This document shows positions 1 to 9,050 of a DNA stretch of 64,000 bases, one piece after another. This DNA comes from Variovorax paradoxus. GTDB taxonomy: Bacteria > Pseudomonadota > Gammaproteobacteria > Burkholderiales > Burkholderiaceae_C. The DNA is taken from contig CP063167.1 of NCBI GenBank assembly GCA_016806145.1, forward strand, positions 2,352,501 to 2,416,500. Reading direction: 5' to 3'. Position numbers and translations under genes: made by a program. The number at the start of each line of letters is the position of its first letter. Position 1 is the first letter of the stretch. Under the pieces are notes generated by a model, which saw only the letters and a program-made list of their open reading frames with translations, did no database searches and was not told the DNA's origin.

Positions 1-969
1 GTCGCCGCCCGGCAGGATGCGAATGCCGCGCTTGTGCATCTCGCGCAGCGACGCCGATGCGATCTCCAGTTCGCGCTTGTAGCCCATCTGCGTGGCGACC
101 GCCTCCGTGATGCCGTACTCGGCCGCGTTGTAGGTCGTGCGAATGAGCCAGCCGATGCCCGGTGCGACGAAGTGCCGGTCCCTGGCCGCCTCGAGCATGT
201 CAAGCGCTTCCGAATCGGCAAAGCTGGCGTGGTAGACCATCTCGATGCCGTGGCGCACGCACTGCTTGACCGACTCGCTGGAGCGCGCATGCGCGGCCAT
301 GCGCTTGCCATAGCGCTTGGCTTCCTGCGCCAGCATGGCGACCTCGTCTTCGGCGAACGGCGACATCTCCGCGGGCAGGCCGGCGATGTACTCACCCGAC
401 AGATTGATCTTCAGGTGGTCCACGCCGTACTTGATGAAGGTGCGGGCCGACTTGCGGATCTCCTCGGGACCGCTGCAGACACTGCCGAAACTGAGTTCTT
501 CGAACTTCATGTGCGGCAGCGTGTTGTCGCCCAGCGCGCCGATGGTGGTGATCTCCTGGCTGCCGGCCAGGTAGCGCGGGCCGGGGAACTCGCCCGCGTC
601 GATGGCGTTGCGCAAGACCACGTCCAGCCGCGGCTTGGCCGCTGCGGCGCCGATCGCGGAGGTCCACCCCATGTCGAGGTAGCGCTTGGCCACGCGCACG
701 CACCAAAGCATGTGCTCCTCGGGCGGCATGAACTGGATGGCCGCGAGGGACGGCTGGTCGTTCCACGAGAAATGCGTATGAGCCTCGGTCATTCCCGGCA
801 TGAGAAAGCGGCCCTTGCCATCGATCACGCGCGCGTCATCGGTGCTCACTCGCTGGGGGAAGCGCGCCACCTCGACGATGCGCTTTCCCTCCACGAGAAG
901 GTCGCCGGCGTACGGGTCCTCGCCCGAGCCGTCGAAGATGCGAACGTTGGTGAATGCAATACGGGTCAT
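1..969 (-). CDS. Amidohydrolase family protein (3' end outside window)
   Basis: The reverse strand is open for 323 codons from an ATG at 969 to the window edge, so the C-terminus is missing. Visible amidohydrolase-superfamily marks are the HxH metal site in TEAHTHFSW after LMPGM, a lysine in HLKINLSGE that fits the carboxylated bridging Lys, later histidines in AAHARSSES and MVYHASF, and PGGD at the very edge. The family performs metal-dependent hydrolysis of amide, ester or cyclic substrates; imidazolonepropionase-like and prolidase-like members look like this. It is the third gene after a fumarylacetoacetase-like and an alpha/beta hydrolase gene on the same strand, which suggests a small catabolic operon. 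The substrate cannot be told. Confidence 0.85.
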   Translation of the reverse strand, partial: MTRIAFTNVRIFDGSGEDPYAGDLLVEGKRIVEVARFPQRVSTDDARVIDGKGRFLMPGMTEAHTHFSWNDQPSLAAIQFMPPEEHMLWCVRVAKRYLDMGWTSAIGAAAAKPRLDVVLRNAIDAGEFPGPRYLAGSQEITTIGALGDNTLPHMKFEELSFGSVCSGPEEIRKSARTFIKYGVDHLKINLSGEYIAGLPAEMSPFAEDEVAMLAQEAKRYGKRMAAHARSSESVKQCVRHGIEMVYHASFADSEALDMLEAARDRHFVAPGIGWLIRTTYNAAEYGITEAVATQMGYKRELEIASASLREMHKRGIRILPGGD

Positions 970-1030
970 CGTTGTCTCCTCCGGCATGCGCTGCCGGCCA
1001 TGGGGTTGTCGAATGGCGCCTGGCGCCGTT

Positions 1031-1819
1031 TCAGCGCAGTGCCGTGTAGAAGGCGTCGATTTCTCGTGCGCAGCGCTGCGGTTGTTCGAAGGTCGTCCAG
1101 TGGCCGCATCCGTCGAGCACGACGACGCGGCTGCCCGCGATGCGCTCCTGCATGGCGCGGACGTTGTGCGGCGGCGCCACGCCATCCTGATCGCCGGTGA
1201 CCAGCAGGGTGGGCACATCCAGGCGTTCGAGCGCGGCCGACTGCGCATCGGCGAGCGCCGCGCAGCTTTGCGCATAACCCTCGGGCGACTGGCGCATCAC
1301 GCTCTCCCGCACCAGTGCGAGCACCGCCGGCCGCTGTTCCTTCGTCGACGTGCTCGTCGCGCCTTTCACGATGGCATCGGCGATCTCCTGCATGGCGGCC
1401 ACACCGCCTCGCGCCGCGTCGGCACGGGCTGCGATGTTGGGGCGGGCGGCATCGGGAGGCTCGGCCAGCGGGCCGAAGAGCACCAGCGATTTCACCGTGC
1501 CGGGACGGCGAAGCGCCAGGTGTTGAGCGACGATCGTGCCCATCGAGTGGGCCATGACATGGACCGATCCGATGTCGAGCGCCGAGAGCAGCCCCACCAT
1601 CGCGTCCACGTAGCGCTCGATCGACAGCGCCTTGCCGTCTTGCGGCAGCGGTGACCTCGCGCTTCCTGGAAGATCGGGCCTGATGCAACGAAAACCGCGG
1701 AGCACCGGCAACAGGGGCGTCCAGTTGTTCGAGGAGCCGCCGAGCCCGTGGATGCACAGCAGCGCGTCGCCGGTGCCGTCGATCTCGACGGCCAGGTCGT
1801 TCAGAACTCGAGTCGTCAT
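1031..1819 (-). CDS. Alpha/beta fold hydrolase
   Basis: A 262-aa cytoplasmic protein with the fold's usual order of motifs: the oxyanion-loop segment CIHGLGGSSNNW, the nucleophile elbow AHSMG (Ser), a late acid in LVTGDQDGVAPP and the catalytic His in DGCGHWTTFEQP. Length and layout match the carboxylesterase / C-C hydrolase / 3-oxoadipate enol-lactonase-like group. It sits 10 bp downstream of a fumarylacetoacetase-family gene and upstream of an amidohydrolase, so all three probably act in one degradation route. The family is clear; the substrate is not. Confidence 0.85.
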   Translation of the reverse strand: MTTRVLNDLAVEIDGTGDALLCIHGLGGSSNNWTPLLPVLRGFRCIRPDLPGSARSPLPQDGKALSIERYVDAMVGLLSALDIGSVHVMAHSMGTIVAQHLALRRPGTVKSLVLFGPLAEPPDAARPNIAARADAARGGVAAMQEIADAIVKGATSTSTKEQRPAVLALVRESVMRQSPEGYAQSCAALADAQSAALERLDVPTLLVTGDQDGVAPPHNVRAMQERIAGSRVVVLDGCGHWTTFEQPQRCAREIDAFYTALR

Positions 1820-1829
1820 GCGCAGCCCT

Positions 1830-2699
1830 TCAGACGAACTTGTTCTCGATGGCGCCGAGCCGGTCGATCTCCACGCGCACCACGTCGCCGGCGCGCAGGT
1901 AACGCGGCGGACTCATGCCCATGCCCACGCCGGCCGGCGTACCGGTCGCGATGACGTCGCCGGGGTAGAGCGTGATGCCGCGCGAGATGGTCTCGATCAG
2001 CGTGGGAATGTCGAAGATCATGTTCTCGGTCGGACCGTCCTGGCGCAATTCGCCATTGACCCAGCAGCGCACGCGCGTCCTTGTGCCGTCGAACTCGTCG
2101 GCGGTGACGATCCACGGGCCCATCGGGCAGAAGGTGTCGAAAGACTTGCCCAGGTCCCACTGGCCGTGGCGCATCTGCACATCGCGCGCGGTCACGTCGT
2201 TGACGACCGTGTAGCCGAACACATGCGACGTCGCGGCGGCGCGCGTGATGTTCTTGCCGCCCTTGCCGATCACGACGGCCAGTTCGGCTTCGTAGTCGAT
2301 CTGCGTGGAGATCTCGGCAGGAACGAGCACGTCGTCATGCGGGCCCACGACGCACTCGGGCACCTTGGTGAAGACGATGGGCCACTCGTCGGTCCTGGTC
2401 GTGTTGTCCTTGAACACCGAGGCAGCCAGTTCCTTGGCGTGCGCATGGTAGTTGCGACCCACGCACCAGAGGTTGCGGCGAGGCTTGGGCAGCGGCGCAT
2501 CGAGCACCACCTCGCCCAGGTCGACCGCGGGGCCGGCCGGCTCCGGGAGCGATCCACCTTCGGCGAGGGCTTGGATCAGCGTCAGCACGCCGCTGTCGGC
2601 CTGGACCTGCGTGAGTTGCAGCGGGGTAATGGTCTTCCCGTCGACGGAGACGAGCCCGACCTTGCGGTGGCCTTCGCTCGTGAAAGTGGCGATTCGCAT
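1830..2699 (-). CDS. Fumarylacetoacetate hydrolase family protein
   Basis: A 289-aa protein with the C-terminal FAH fold. NLWCVGRNYHAHAKE opens the catalytic domain, DYEAELAVVIGKGG carries the acidic metal ligands, and GDVIATGTPAGVG is the conserved C-terminal loop. FAH-family enzymes hydrolyse or decarboxylate 2-oxo acids in aromatic and sugar-acid breakdown (fumarylpyruvate, acylpyruvate, 2-keto-3-deoxy acids). It is the first gene of the minus-strand trio and is divergent from an AraC regulator starting at 2885, its likely controller. A second FAH paralogue lies at 31835-32692. The start ATG at 2699 follows a spaced AGGAGCAAAG-type ribosome site. Confidence 0.88.
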   Translation of the reverse strand: MRIATFTSEGHRKVGLVSVDGKTITPLQLTQVQADSGVLTLIQALAEGGSLPEPAGPAVDLGEVVLDAPLPKPRRNLWCVGRNYHAHAKELAASVFKDNTTRTDEWPIVFTKVPECVVGPHDDVLVPAEISTQIDYEAELAVVIGKGGKNITRAAATSHVFGYTVVNDVTARDVQMRHGQWDLGKSFDTFCPMGPWIVTADEFDGTRTRVRCWVNGELRQDGPTENMIFDIPTLIETISRGITLYPGDVIATGTPAGVGMGMSPPRYLRAGDVVRVEIDRLGAIENKFV

Positions 2700-2884
2700 G
2701 AAGCTTTGCTCCTGTGTTGTGGCGATGCGGCAACTTTAGGAATTGCGGGCCCACGCCGCTTATCGGTCGATCCGGCGACGTATCAAATCGTCTGGTGCCC
2801 TCCTAAGGACTTACCCGAGGCACGGTGCCGGTCGCGGAGCCGGGAAGGAACAATCGCCGCAAACCACCTCGATGAAGCAGACAG

Positions 2885-3829
2885 ATGCAGGAAGCCTATG
2901 CACTTCACGAAGGCGCGTTCGGCACGGCGATCGTCCTGGAGGCGAGCGCCAATCTGGTGTCGCACGCGCACTCGGAAACGCAGCTCGCCCTTTGGCTGGG
3001 CGGGGCGCGCGCCTGCGCGCATGTCGGTGCGCAAACCGTGCCCTACAGCGAGAGCGTGGCGTTGGGCGTGAACGCGTTCGAGGCGCACGACATGGTTCGC
3101 CTGGACGACAGCGGATCGAGCCTGTTCATCGTCTTCATGATCAAGAAGGAGTGGCTCGACGAGCTCGGCCAGGCGAAGGACCGCAGCTTTCGCTTTCCCT
3201 CGCCGCGAGTGCCCATCGGCGATGCGCTGCGCCGCTCATGCTGGCGCGTGCTGGACCTGATGATCTCCGCCGGCAGCGGACGCGACCAGGTCGACAAGGA
3301 GGTGGAGCGCTTGCTGGAAGCCGCCATCGCGGCCTCCAGGACGGGCGGCGAGGCTCTTTCCGTCGCGGCGGGCCTCGACGTCACGCTCGACCATCGCCTT
3401 CGGGCCGCCATCGCCCATATGCGCGCGCACGTCTCGGAGAAAACGACCATCGACGAGATCGCTGCCAAGGTCGGCTTGTCGCGCGCGCACTTCTTCGCGC
3501 TGTTCCGCGACCAGCTGCACACGACGCCGCAGGTGTTCTGGAGCGGCGTGCGCGTCGAGGAAGCGATGCGGCGCGTCAGCGAAGGTGGCGAACTCACGGA
3601 CGTTGCGCTCGACCTGGGCTTTTCGGCGCCAGGAAACTTCTCGCGCTTCTTCAAGGAGCACACGGGGATTTCGCCATCGATCTTCAAGCGGGCCACGCGT
3701 GCGCCTTCTCCCGTTACCGTGACAGGCATTCCGCGCGAGGGACAGAGTCTTTCTTCATCCGACGATGCGCCGGAAGATGAAGGCGAGCAGGGATCTCGGC
3801 ACGATCGCGGCCATATCCACAGGATATGA
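2885..3829 (+). CDS. AraC family transcriptional regulator
   Basis: A 314-aa regulator with an N-terminal cupin-like sensing region (residues about 1-130, with the HAHSETQ stretch) and a C-terminal double helix-turn-helix of the AraC type (about 180-280: IDEIAAKVGLSRAHFFALF, then ALDLGFSAPGNFSRFFKEHTG). The last 40 residues are polar and probably disordered. It is divergent from the FAH / alpha-beta hydrolase / amidohydrolase operon and 29 bp upstream of a Bug-type binding protein gene, so it probably controls one or both. Effector unknown. Confidence 0.88.
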   Translation: MQEAYALHEGAFGTAIVLEASANLVSHAHSETQLALWLGGARACAHVGAQTVPYSESVALGVNAFEAHDMVRLDDSGSSLFIVFMIKKEWLDELGQAKDRSFRFPSPRVPIGDALRRSCWRVLDLMISAGSGRDQVDKEVERLLEAAIAASRTGGEALSVAAGLDVTLDHRLRAAIAHMRAHVSEKTTIDEIAAKVGLSRAHFFALFRDQLHTTPQVFWSGVRVEEAMRRVSEGGELTDVALDLGFSAPGNFSRFFKEHTGISPSIFKRATRAPSPVTVTGIPREGQSLSSSDDAPEDEGEQGSRHDRGHIHRI

Positions 3830-3858
3830 AAACGTGACTCGAAAATGTATTTCTAAAT

Positions 3859-4899
3859 ATGGCGGTGCATGCCTACGATGCCCGCATGACAAGAAGAGAC
3901 AAGCCGCAGGAACCCCCTGCACCTCGGCCGACCGCGAGGCGCCGCACGGCCCTGCTGCTCGCGGCCGGCCTGCTGTTCGGCACGGCCTGCGCCGCCGCGC
4001 CGCAGGTCTCCACCATCGTCGTGCCCGCGCCGCCCGGTGGCCCCATCGACCGCGTCGCGCGGCTGCTCGCCCCCGAACTCGCGGCCGCTCTCGGCCATCC
4101 CGTGCTGGTCGACAACCGCCTGGGCGCGGCCGGCAAGATCGGCGTGCAGGCGGCCCTGCGCGCAGCGCGCGACGGCCGCACGCTGATCGCGGTCTCGCCC
4201 TCCATCGCCTCGGTCAACCCGGTGCTCGACAAGGCGCCCGGCTATGACCCGCTGAAGGACTTCGATGCGCTGGGCATCGTGGCGGCCAATGCCGGCGTGG
4301 TGGCGGTGCGCGCCGACCTGCCGGTGGCCGACATGGCCGAGCTGGTGCGGCATGCGAAGGCGCATCCGGGCGAGCTGACCTATGGCTCCTTCGGCATCGG
4401 CACCAGTCTGCACCTGCAGAGCGAGGAGCTGCTGCGCACGCTCGGCATCGAGGCGCGGCACATCCCCTACAAGGGCGAGGCGCAGGCGATGAATGCGCTG
4501 GCGGGCGGCGAAGTGGACCTGATGCTCTATGCCACCGCGCCCATCGTCCCGCTCGTGCGGAGCGGCCGCGTGCGCGCGCTGGCGGCCACCTCTTCGCAAC
4601 GCTGGGCGATGCTGCCCGAGGTGCCGAGCTACGCCGACACCGGCGTGCCGGCCTTGCGCAACTACCAGTACCACTCCTGGGTCGGGCTGGTGCTGCCCGC
4701 CGGCACGCCGGCGGCGGCACGGCGCGAGGTACTCCAGGCCTGGCAGCGCGCGCTGGCCAGCCCGAAGTTGCGCCAGTCTCTGGTCGCGCAAGGCTTCGAG
4801 CCCGCGTCGGGCGATCCCGTGGAGATGCAGCGCACCATCGCCACCGAGATCGCGCGCCACCGCGCGCTGCTCGCGAGCGGCCGCATCAAGCTCGATTGA
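3859..4899 (+). CDS. Bug family tripartite-transporter-type substrate-binding protein
   Basis: A 346-aa periplasmic solute-binding protein. A charged stretch (RRDK...RRR) precedes a hydrophobic segment and an ACAAAPQ signal-peptidase region. PAPPGGPIDRVARLLAPEL, GAAGKIGVQAA, IPYKGEAQAMNALAGG and VLPAGTP fit the Bug/TctC pattern. These proteins bind carboxylates or aromatic acids. No TctA/TctB membrane subunits are nearby, as is usual for orphan Bug proteins in this bacterial group. An alternative ATG at 3886 would give a tighter signal peptide, and no clear ribosome site separates the two. It lies between AraC and TetR regulators. Confidence 0.85.
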   Translation: MAVHAYDARMTRRDKPQEPPAPRPTARRRTALLLAAGLLFGTACAAAPQVSTIVVPAPPGGPIDRVARLLAPELAAALGHPVLVDNRLGAAGKIGVQAALRAARDGRTLIAVSPSIASVNPVLDKAPGYDPLKDFDALGIVAANAGVVAVRADLPVADMAELVRHAKAHPGELTYGSFGIGTSLHLQSEELLRTLGIEARHIPYKGEAQAMNALAGGEVDLMLYATAPIVPLVRSGRVRALAATSSQRWAMLPEVPSYADTGVPALRNYQYHSWVGLVLPAGTPAAARREVLQAWQRALASPKLRQSLVAQGFEPASGDPVEMQRTIATEIARHRALLASGRIKLD

Positions 4900-4957
4900 G
4901 CGGTTCGGCCTGCGCGCGATCCATGGCGAAGATGCGCGCGATAGGTCGATCGGCCGA

Positions 4958-5590
4958 TCACGCCTTGCGCGCCTTCGGCTTCTTCTTCGGCGCGATCTCC
5001 AGACCCGTGATGCCGTTGAGGAACAGCTGCGTCGCGATCGGCGCCATCTGCTCGTAGGAGAAGCGTCCTCCGGGCTTGAACCAGGTGAACATCCAGTTGA
5101 GCATGCCGAACAGGAACATCGTCAGCAGCTTGTGCAGCTGCGATGCGTGCAGGTCGGGGCGCGTGGCGGCGATGGCGTCGGCGAACACGCGCACCACCGT
5201 GCGCTCCTTGTCGAGCACGCGCGCCTGCGCCTCGGGATCGAGGAAGCGCACGTCCTCGGTGAGCACGCGGTGCTCGTGCTGCGCCTCGGCGTACTCGGCC
5301 ATGAAGGCCTCGATCAGCTCGGGCAGCCGCTCGTCGGGCGCGAGCTGCAGCGCTTCCACGCCCGTGACGATGTCGACCAGGCGCGACACATGGCCGTCGG
5401 CGATGTGCAGCAGCACCTGCGCCTTGTCCTTGAAGTGGTGGTAGAGGCCGGGCTTGGACAGGCCGCTGGCCTCGGCGATCTCGTTCATCGACGTGGCCGC
5501 ATAGCCCTTGCGGGCGAACAGCTCGGCGGCGGCCCTGGCGATCAGGCTGCGCTGGTCGCCGTGGCGGGAGGAAGCGGTGTCAACGGTCAT
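4958..5590 (-). CDS. TetR/AcrR family transcriptional regulator
   Basis: A 210-aa protein with a typical N-terminal TetR helix-turn-helix (LFARKGYAATSMNEIAEASG then LSKPGLYHHFKDK, residues about 20-60). A helical ligand-binding domain follows, and a lysine-rich tail ends the protein. It is divergent from the tannase-family lipoprotein gene, and the 225-bp gap between them holds a perfect 16-bp palindrome that is the probable operator, so both autoregulation and control of the esterase are likely. The ligand is unknown; TetR proteins with this operator style often sense acyl-CoAs or aromatic compounds. Confidence 0.88.
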   Translation of the reverse strand: MTVDTASSRHGDQRSLIARAAAELFARKGYAATSMNEIAEASGLSKPGLYHHFKDKAQVLLHIADGHVSRLVDIVTGVEALQLAPDERLPELIEAFMAEYAEAQHEHRVLTEDVRFLDPEAQARVLDKERTVVRVFADAIAATRPDLHASQLHKLLTMFLFGMLNWMFTWFKPGGRFSYEQMAPIATQLFLNGITGLEIAPKKKPKARKA

Positions 5591-5705
5591 GGATGGCGAA
5601 GAGGGCTGCGCGCGAGACCACGCGGTCCGCGATCTTAGGGGTTAGTCCCGAGCCTTCGCCGCTTGCCCGTGTCCGTGCCATTGCGTTAGCCTTGCGCGGC
5701 TTCCA

Positions 5706-5721
5706 AACCGACCGGTCGGTT
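5706..5721. promoter_or_regulatory. 16-bp perfect palindrome, probable TetR operator
   Basis: AACCGACCGGTCGGTT is a perfect inverted repeat around ACCGGT, placed between the divergent TetR gene (start 5590) and the lipoprotein esterase gene (start 5815). The size and the ACCNACCGGTNGGT style match operators of TetR-family repressors. Confidence 0.75.
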
Positions 5722-5814
5722 GGTTTTTTAGTCGATGTCCGCATCGACCGAAGCGCGAAGCCATCGAGACAGAACCGCCGGCCATCCGGCACCCATGAAA
5801 TATCGGAGACAACC

Positions 5815-7452
5815 ATGCGCGACGAGAAGTGTGTGAACCGTGCCCTGCTGTCGGCGGGCCTGCTGATGGCCGCCGGCCTGGCCCTGCAAGGCTGCGGCGG
5901 TGGCGGCGGTGGCGGCAGCGGCTTCCTCCCGATCCCGGCACCCGCGCCCGCGCCGGCCGCGCCGCCGCCCGCGGGTCCGTCGGGCCCCAGTGCCGAGCAG
6001 CTCAAGAGCACCTGCAGCGGTCTCAAGGGGCAGGTGCTGGCGGGCGTCACGGTCACGCAGACCGCGCGCTTCGAAGCCAGGACGGCGGTCAATGCCTCGG
6101 GCTTCTGCCAGGTGCTGGGCACGCGCGCACCCTTCCTCGACATCGAGATCGACGTGCCCGACAACTGGACCGGCCGCTATTGGCAACAAGGTGGCGCTGG
6201 CTTCGATGGACGCATCGCCTCGGCAGTGACCAGGGACGGCGGCGGCGCCGTGACGGCGGTCGACCCGACGCTCGCACTCAAGGGCGCGGTGTACGCGGCC
6301 TCGAATGGCGGCAACCGTGCGAGCGTGCCCGCGCAGGCCGCGCCCGCCGTCTGGGCCAGCGGCACGGCCGAGGGCCAGCAATCGGCGACCGACTACGCCT
6401 ATGCCGCGGTGGGCACCACGCTGCGCTTCGGCAAGGCCGTCGCGCAGGCCTTCTTCGGCAAGGCACCGACGCACAGCTACTTCAACGGCTGCTCCAACGG
6501 CGGACGCAACGCCTACATCGCCGCGCAGCGCTGGCCGCAGGACTTCGACGGCATCGTCTCGGGCTGCGAGACCATGGACATGGCGGGCCAGACCAGCGCC
6601 TGGCTGCGCGCGGCCTCGCTGACCGGCACGCCCGCGGCGCTGAGCCCCGCGCAGACCGGCGCGGCCCATGCGGCCGCGCTCGCGGCCTGCGATGCGCTCG
6701 ACGGCGCCAGCGACGGCCTGATCGGCAACCCACAGGCCTGCAGCTTCGATCCGGCCGTGCTGCAGTGTGGCGTGGCGGGCGCGAGCACCGATCCGGCCCT
6801 CTGCCTGAGCGCCGCGCAGGTGGGCACGCTCCAGTCCTTCCTGTCGCCGCTCAAGCTCTCGAACGGCTCGACCGTGCTCTCGGGCTATTCGTGGGGCAAC
6901 GGCCTCGGCCTCGGCTGGGGCGGACTCGGCGGCGGCTTCGCGCTGCTCGCGAGCGGCGATCCGGCCTGGCTCACGCCGGCCAGGCAGGCGGGCTTCCAGC
7001 TCGAGACCGACTACTACATGCTCGGCGCGGGCCTGGCGCGCATCGGTGCCGACCACGACAAGGCCGCCATCGCGAGCTACGTGGCCTCGGGCCGCAAGCT
7101 GATCTCCTGGCATGCCGGCAGCGACGCGCTGCTGTCGCCGAACGACCACTACCGCAACTGGACCACCATGACGGGCATCGCGAAGTCGATGGGACTGGCC
7201 GACCCGAACAGCGCCACGCGCTTCTTCATCGTTCCCGGCGGCGGGCATGGCGCCGGCGGCAGCCTGCAGGAAGTGGACTGGGCCTCGGCCATCATGGGCT
7301 GGGTGGAGAACGCCGACGCGCCCACGCAGCTGACCTACAACTTCACGAGCGGCGGCACGGCCCGCAGCATGCCGGCCTGCCAGTACCCCAAGTACCCGAA
7401 GTACAGGGGCTCGGGCGACGTGAACGCGGCGGCCAGCTACAGCTGCAGCTGA
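5815..7452 (+). CDS. Tannase/feruloyl esterase family lipoprotein
   Basis: A 545-aa outer-envelope esterase. The start at 5815 places a lipobox (GLALQGC) right after a hydrophobic leader, followed by a Gly run and a Pro/Ala linker; the longer upstream reading frame has no signal. The catalytic Ser227 lies in NGCSNGG with adjacent Cys226 (the 'CS' of the tannase CS-D-HC motif), Asp437 is in WHAGSDALL and His478 in PGGGHGAGG. The usual Cys after the catalytic His is Gly479, so the standard disulfide is absent. The family cleaves gallate, ferulate or terephthalate-type esters. Probably regulated by the divergent TetR protein. Confidence 0.85.
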   Translation: MRDEKCVNRALLSAGLLMAAGLALQGCGGGGGGGSGFLPIPAPAPAPAAPPPAGPSGPSAEQLKSTCSGLKGQVLAGVTVTQTARFEARTAVNASGFCQVLGTRAPFLDIEIDVPDNWTGRYWQQGGAGFDGRIASAVTRDGGGAVTAVDPTLALKGAVYAASNGGNRASVPAQAAPAVWASGTAEGQQSATDYAYAAVGTTLRFGKAVAQAFFGKAPTHSYFNGCSNGGRNAYIAAQRWPQDFDGIVSGCETMDMAGQTSAWLRAASLTGTPAALSPAQTGAAHAAALAACDALDGASDGLIGNPQACSFDPAVLQCGVAGASTDPALCLSAAQVGTLQSFLSPLKLSNGSTVLSGYSWGNGLGLGWGGLGGGFALLASGDPAWLTPARQAGFQLETDYYMLGAGLARIGADHDKAAIASYVASGRKLISWHAGSDALLSPNDHYRNWTTMTGIAKSMGLADPNSATRFFIVPGGGHGAGGSLQEVDWASAIMGWVENADAPTQLTYNFTSGGTARSMPACQYPKYPKYRGSGDVNAAASYSCS

Positions 7453-7511
7453 GCTTCGGCGGCGGCGCACCGGCACCGCGTGCCTGCGCGGTGTTCTCGT
7501 ACCATCGATGC

Positions 7512-8339
7512 ATGAGCATCGAAGCACGAGCCGCCTCCCCTTCCCTCGTCGACATCGGCGTCAACTTCCATTCGAGCCAGCTGGCGTCGATGACCGCGCC
7601 GCTGCTGGCGCGCGCCAGGGCCGCGGGCGTGGCGCAGATCCTCGCCACGGGCACCTCGCTCGCCTCGAGCCTGCGCGCGCTCGAGCTGGCGCGGGCGCAT
7701 CGGGGCGTGGTCTTCGCGACCGCGGGCGTGCATCCGCATGACGCGAAGTCCTTCGACGCCGCCACCTTCGAGCAGCTGGCCGAACTGTGGCGCTGCCCCG
7801 AGGTCGTGGCGGTCGGCGAATGCGGCCTCGACTACAACCGCAACTTCTCGACGCCCGAGGCGCAGCGCGCGGCCTTCGACCGGCAGCTCTCGATGGCCGC
7901 GCGGACCGGCAAGCCGCTGTTCCTGCACTGCCGCGATGCCTTCGCCGATTTCCACGACATGCTCGCGCCCGTGGTGGCCGATGGCGCGCATGGCGTGGTC
8001 CACTGCTTCACCGGCGACCGCGCCGAAGCCGAGGCCTTTCTCGCGATGGGCCTCGACATCGGCATCACGGGCTGGGTGACCGACCTGCAACGCGGCCAGG
8101 CCCTGCGCGCGGCCATCCCGGCCATTCCGCTGGACCGGCTGCACCTCGAAACCGATGCGCCCTATCTGCTGCCGAAGAACGCGGGCCTGCGCGGCAAGCC
8201 CAACGAACCGGCGTACCTGCCTTGGGTTGCCGCGGGCGTGGCCGAACTGCTCGAACGCGATGTCGCCGAGGTCATCGTGGCCTGCAGCGCCAACAGCCGG
8301 CGGCTGTTCGGGCTTCCGCCCGTGGAGGTCGCCGCATGA
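7512..8339 (+). CDS. TatD family metal-dependent hydrolase
   Basis: A 275-aa TIM-barrel hydrolase. DIGVNFHSSQL replaces the more common DTHCHL start, but the other signature segments are present: AGVHPHDA, GECGLDYNRNFS, FLHCRDAF, VHCFTG and LETDAPYLLP. TatD proteins are metal-dependent nucleases or deacylases with roles in DNA repair and quality control. The start at 7512 is the first ATG in frame with the motif series. Its stop overlaps the next gene by the ATGA arrangement, so the two are co-translated. Confidence 0.88.
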   Translation: MSIEARAASPSLVDIGVNFHSSQLASMTAPLLARARAAGVAQILATGTSLASSLRALELARAHRGVVFATAGVHPHDAKSFDAATFEQLAELWRCPEVVAVGECGLDYNRNFSTPEAQRAAFDRQLSMAARTGKPLFLHCRDAFADFHDMLAPVVADGAHGVVHCFTGDRAEAEAFLAMGLDIGITGWVTDLQRGQALRAAIPAIPLDRLHLETDAPYLLPKNAGLRGKPNEPAYLPWVAAGVAELLERDVAEVIVACSANSRRLFGLPPVEVAA

Positions 8340-9028
8340 GCACGTCGACGAAGATCACGATCGAGGTCGATGCCGAGTTGCGCGTGTCGGGCCTGATCGA
8401 CGCGGCCGACGATGCGCGCTTCGCCCTGGTGCTCGCGCACGGCGCGGGCGCGGGCATGACGCACGCGTTCATGGAGACCGTGGCGCGCGGCCTCGCCGAA
8501 CGCCGCATCGCCTGCCTGCGCTACCAGTTCCCCTACATGGAACGCGGCTCGAAGCGGCCCGATGCGCCGCCGCTCGCGCACGCCACGGTGCGCGCGGCCG
8601 TGGCCAGCGCTGCCACGCATTTCCAGGGACTGCCCCTGTTCGCGGGCGGCAAGTCCTTCGGCGGGCGCATGACCTCGCAGGCCCAGGCGCTGGGCCTGCT
8701 GCCCGAGGTGACCGGGCTGGTCTTTCTCGGCTTTCCGCTGCATGCGGCCGGCAAGCCCTCGATCGATCGCGCGGCGCACCTGCACGAGGTCGACGTGCCG
8801 ATGCTGTTCGTGCATGGCGCGCAGGACAAGCTCGCCGAACCGCCCTGCTTCGCGCAGGTCGTCGACTCGCTCGGTGACTGGGCGAGCGTCGACGAATACG
8901 CGGCGGCCGACCATGGCTTTCACGTGCCGAAGAAATCGGGCCTGACGGACGCGCAGGTGATCGAGCAGATGCTCGATGCGGTGGCGGTGTGGATGCAGGC
9001 CTGGTTGCTGGATGGAGTTCTTGCATAG
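8336..9028 (+). CDS. KANL3/Tex30-like alpha/beta hydrolase
   Basis: A 230-aa cytoplasmic alpha/beta hydrolase of the short dienelactone-hydrolase-like type. LAHGAGAGMTHAFMETVA is the oxyanion region, GGKSFGGRM the nucleophile elbow (Ser), LFVHGAQDKLAEP holds the acid and ADHGFHVPKKSG the His. The start ATG at 8336 overlaps the TatD stop (ATGA). The biological substrate is unknown for this family, which is often found next to housekeeping genes. Confidence 0.82.
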   Translation: MSTSTKITIEVDAELRVSGLIDAADDARFALVLAHGAGAGMTHAFMETVARGLAERRIACLRYQFPYMERGSKRPDAPPLAHATVRAAVASAATHFQGLPLFAGGKSFGGRMTSQAQALGLLPEVTGLVFLGFPLHAAGKPSIDRAAHLHEVDVPMLFVHGAQDKLAEPPCFAQVVDSLGDWASVDEYAAADHGFHVPKKSGLTDAQVIEQMLDAVAVWMQAWLLDGVLA

Positions 9029-9045
9029 CATTTGCACTACAATGC
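9028..9045 (+). promoter_or_regulatory. Antitoxin promoter and inverted repeat
   Basis: GCATT (9028-9032) and AATGC (9041-9045) form an inverted repeat that contains a TACAAT -10 element (9038-9043). Transcription from this -10 would begin at about 9050-9051, the A of the antitoxin ATG, so the transcript is probably leaderless. No strong -35 is seen. The repeat would suit autoregulation by the antitoxin complex. Confidence 0.5.
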
Positions 9046-9050
9046 TCGAC

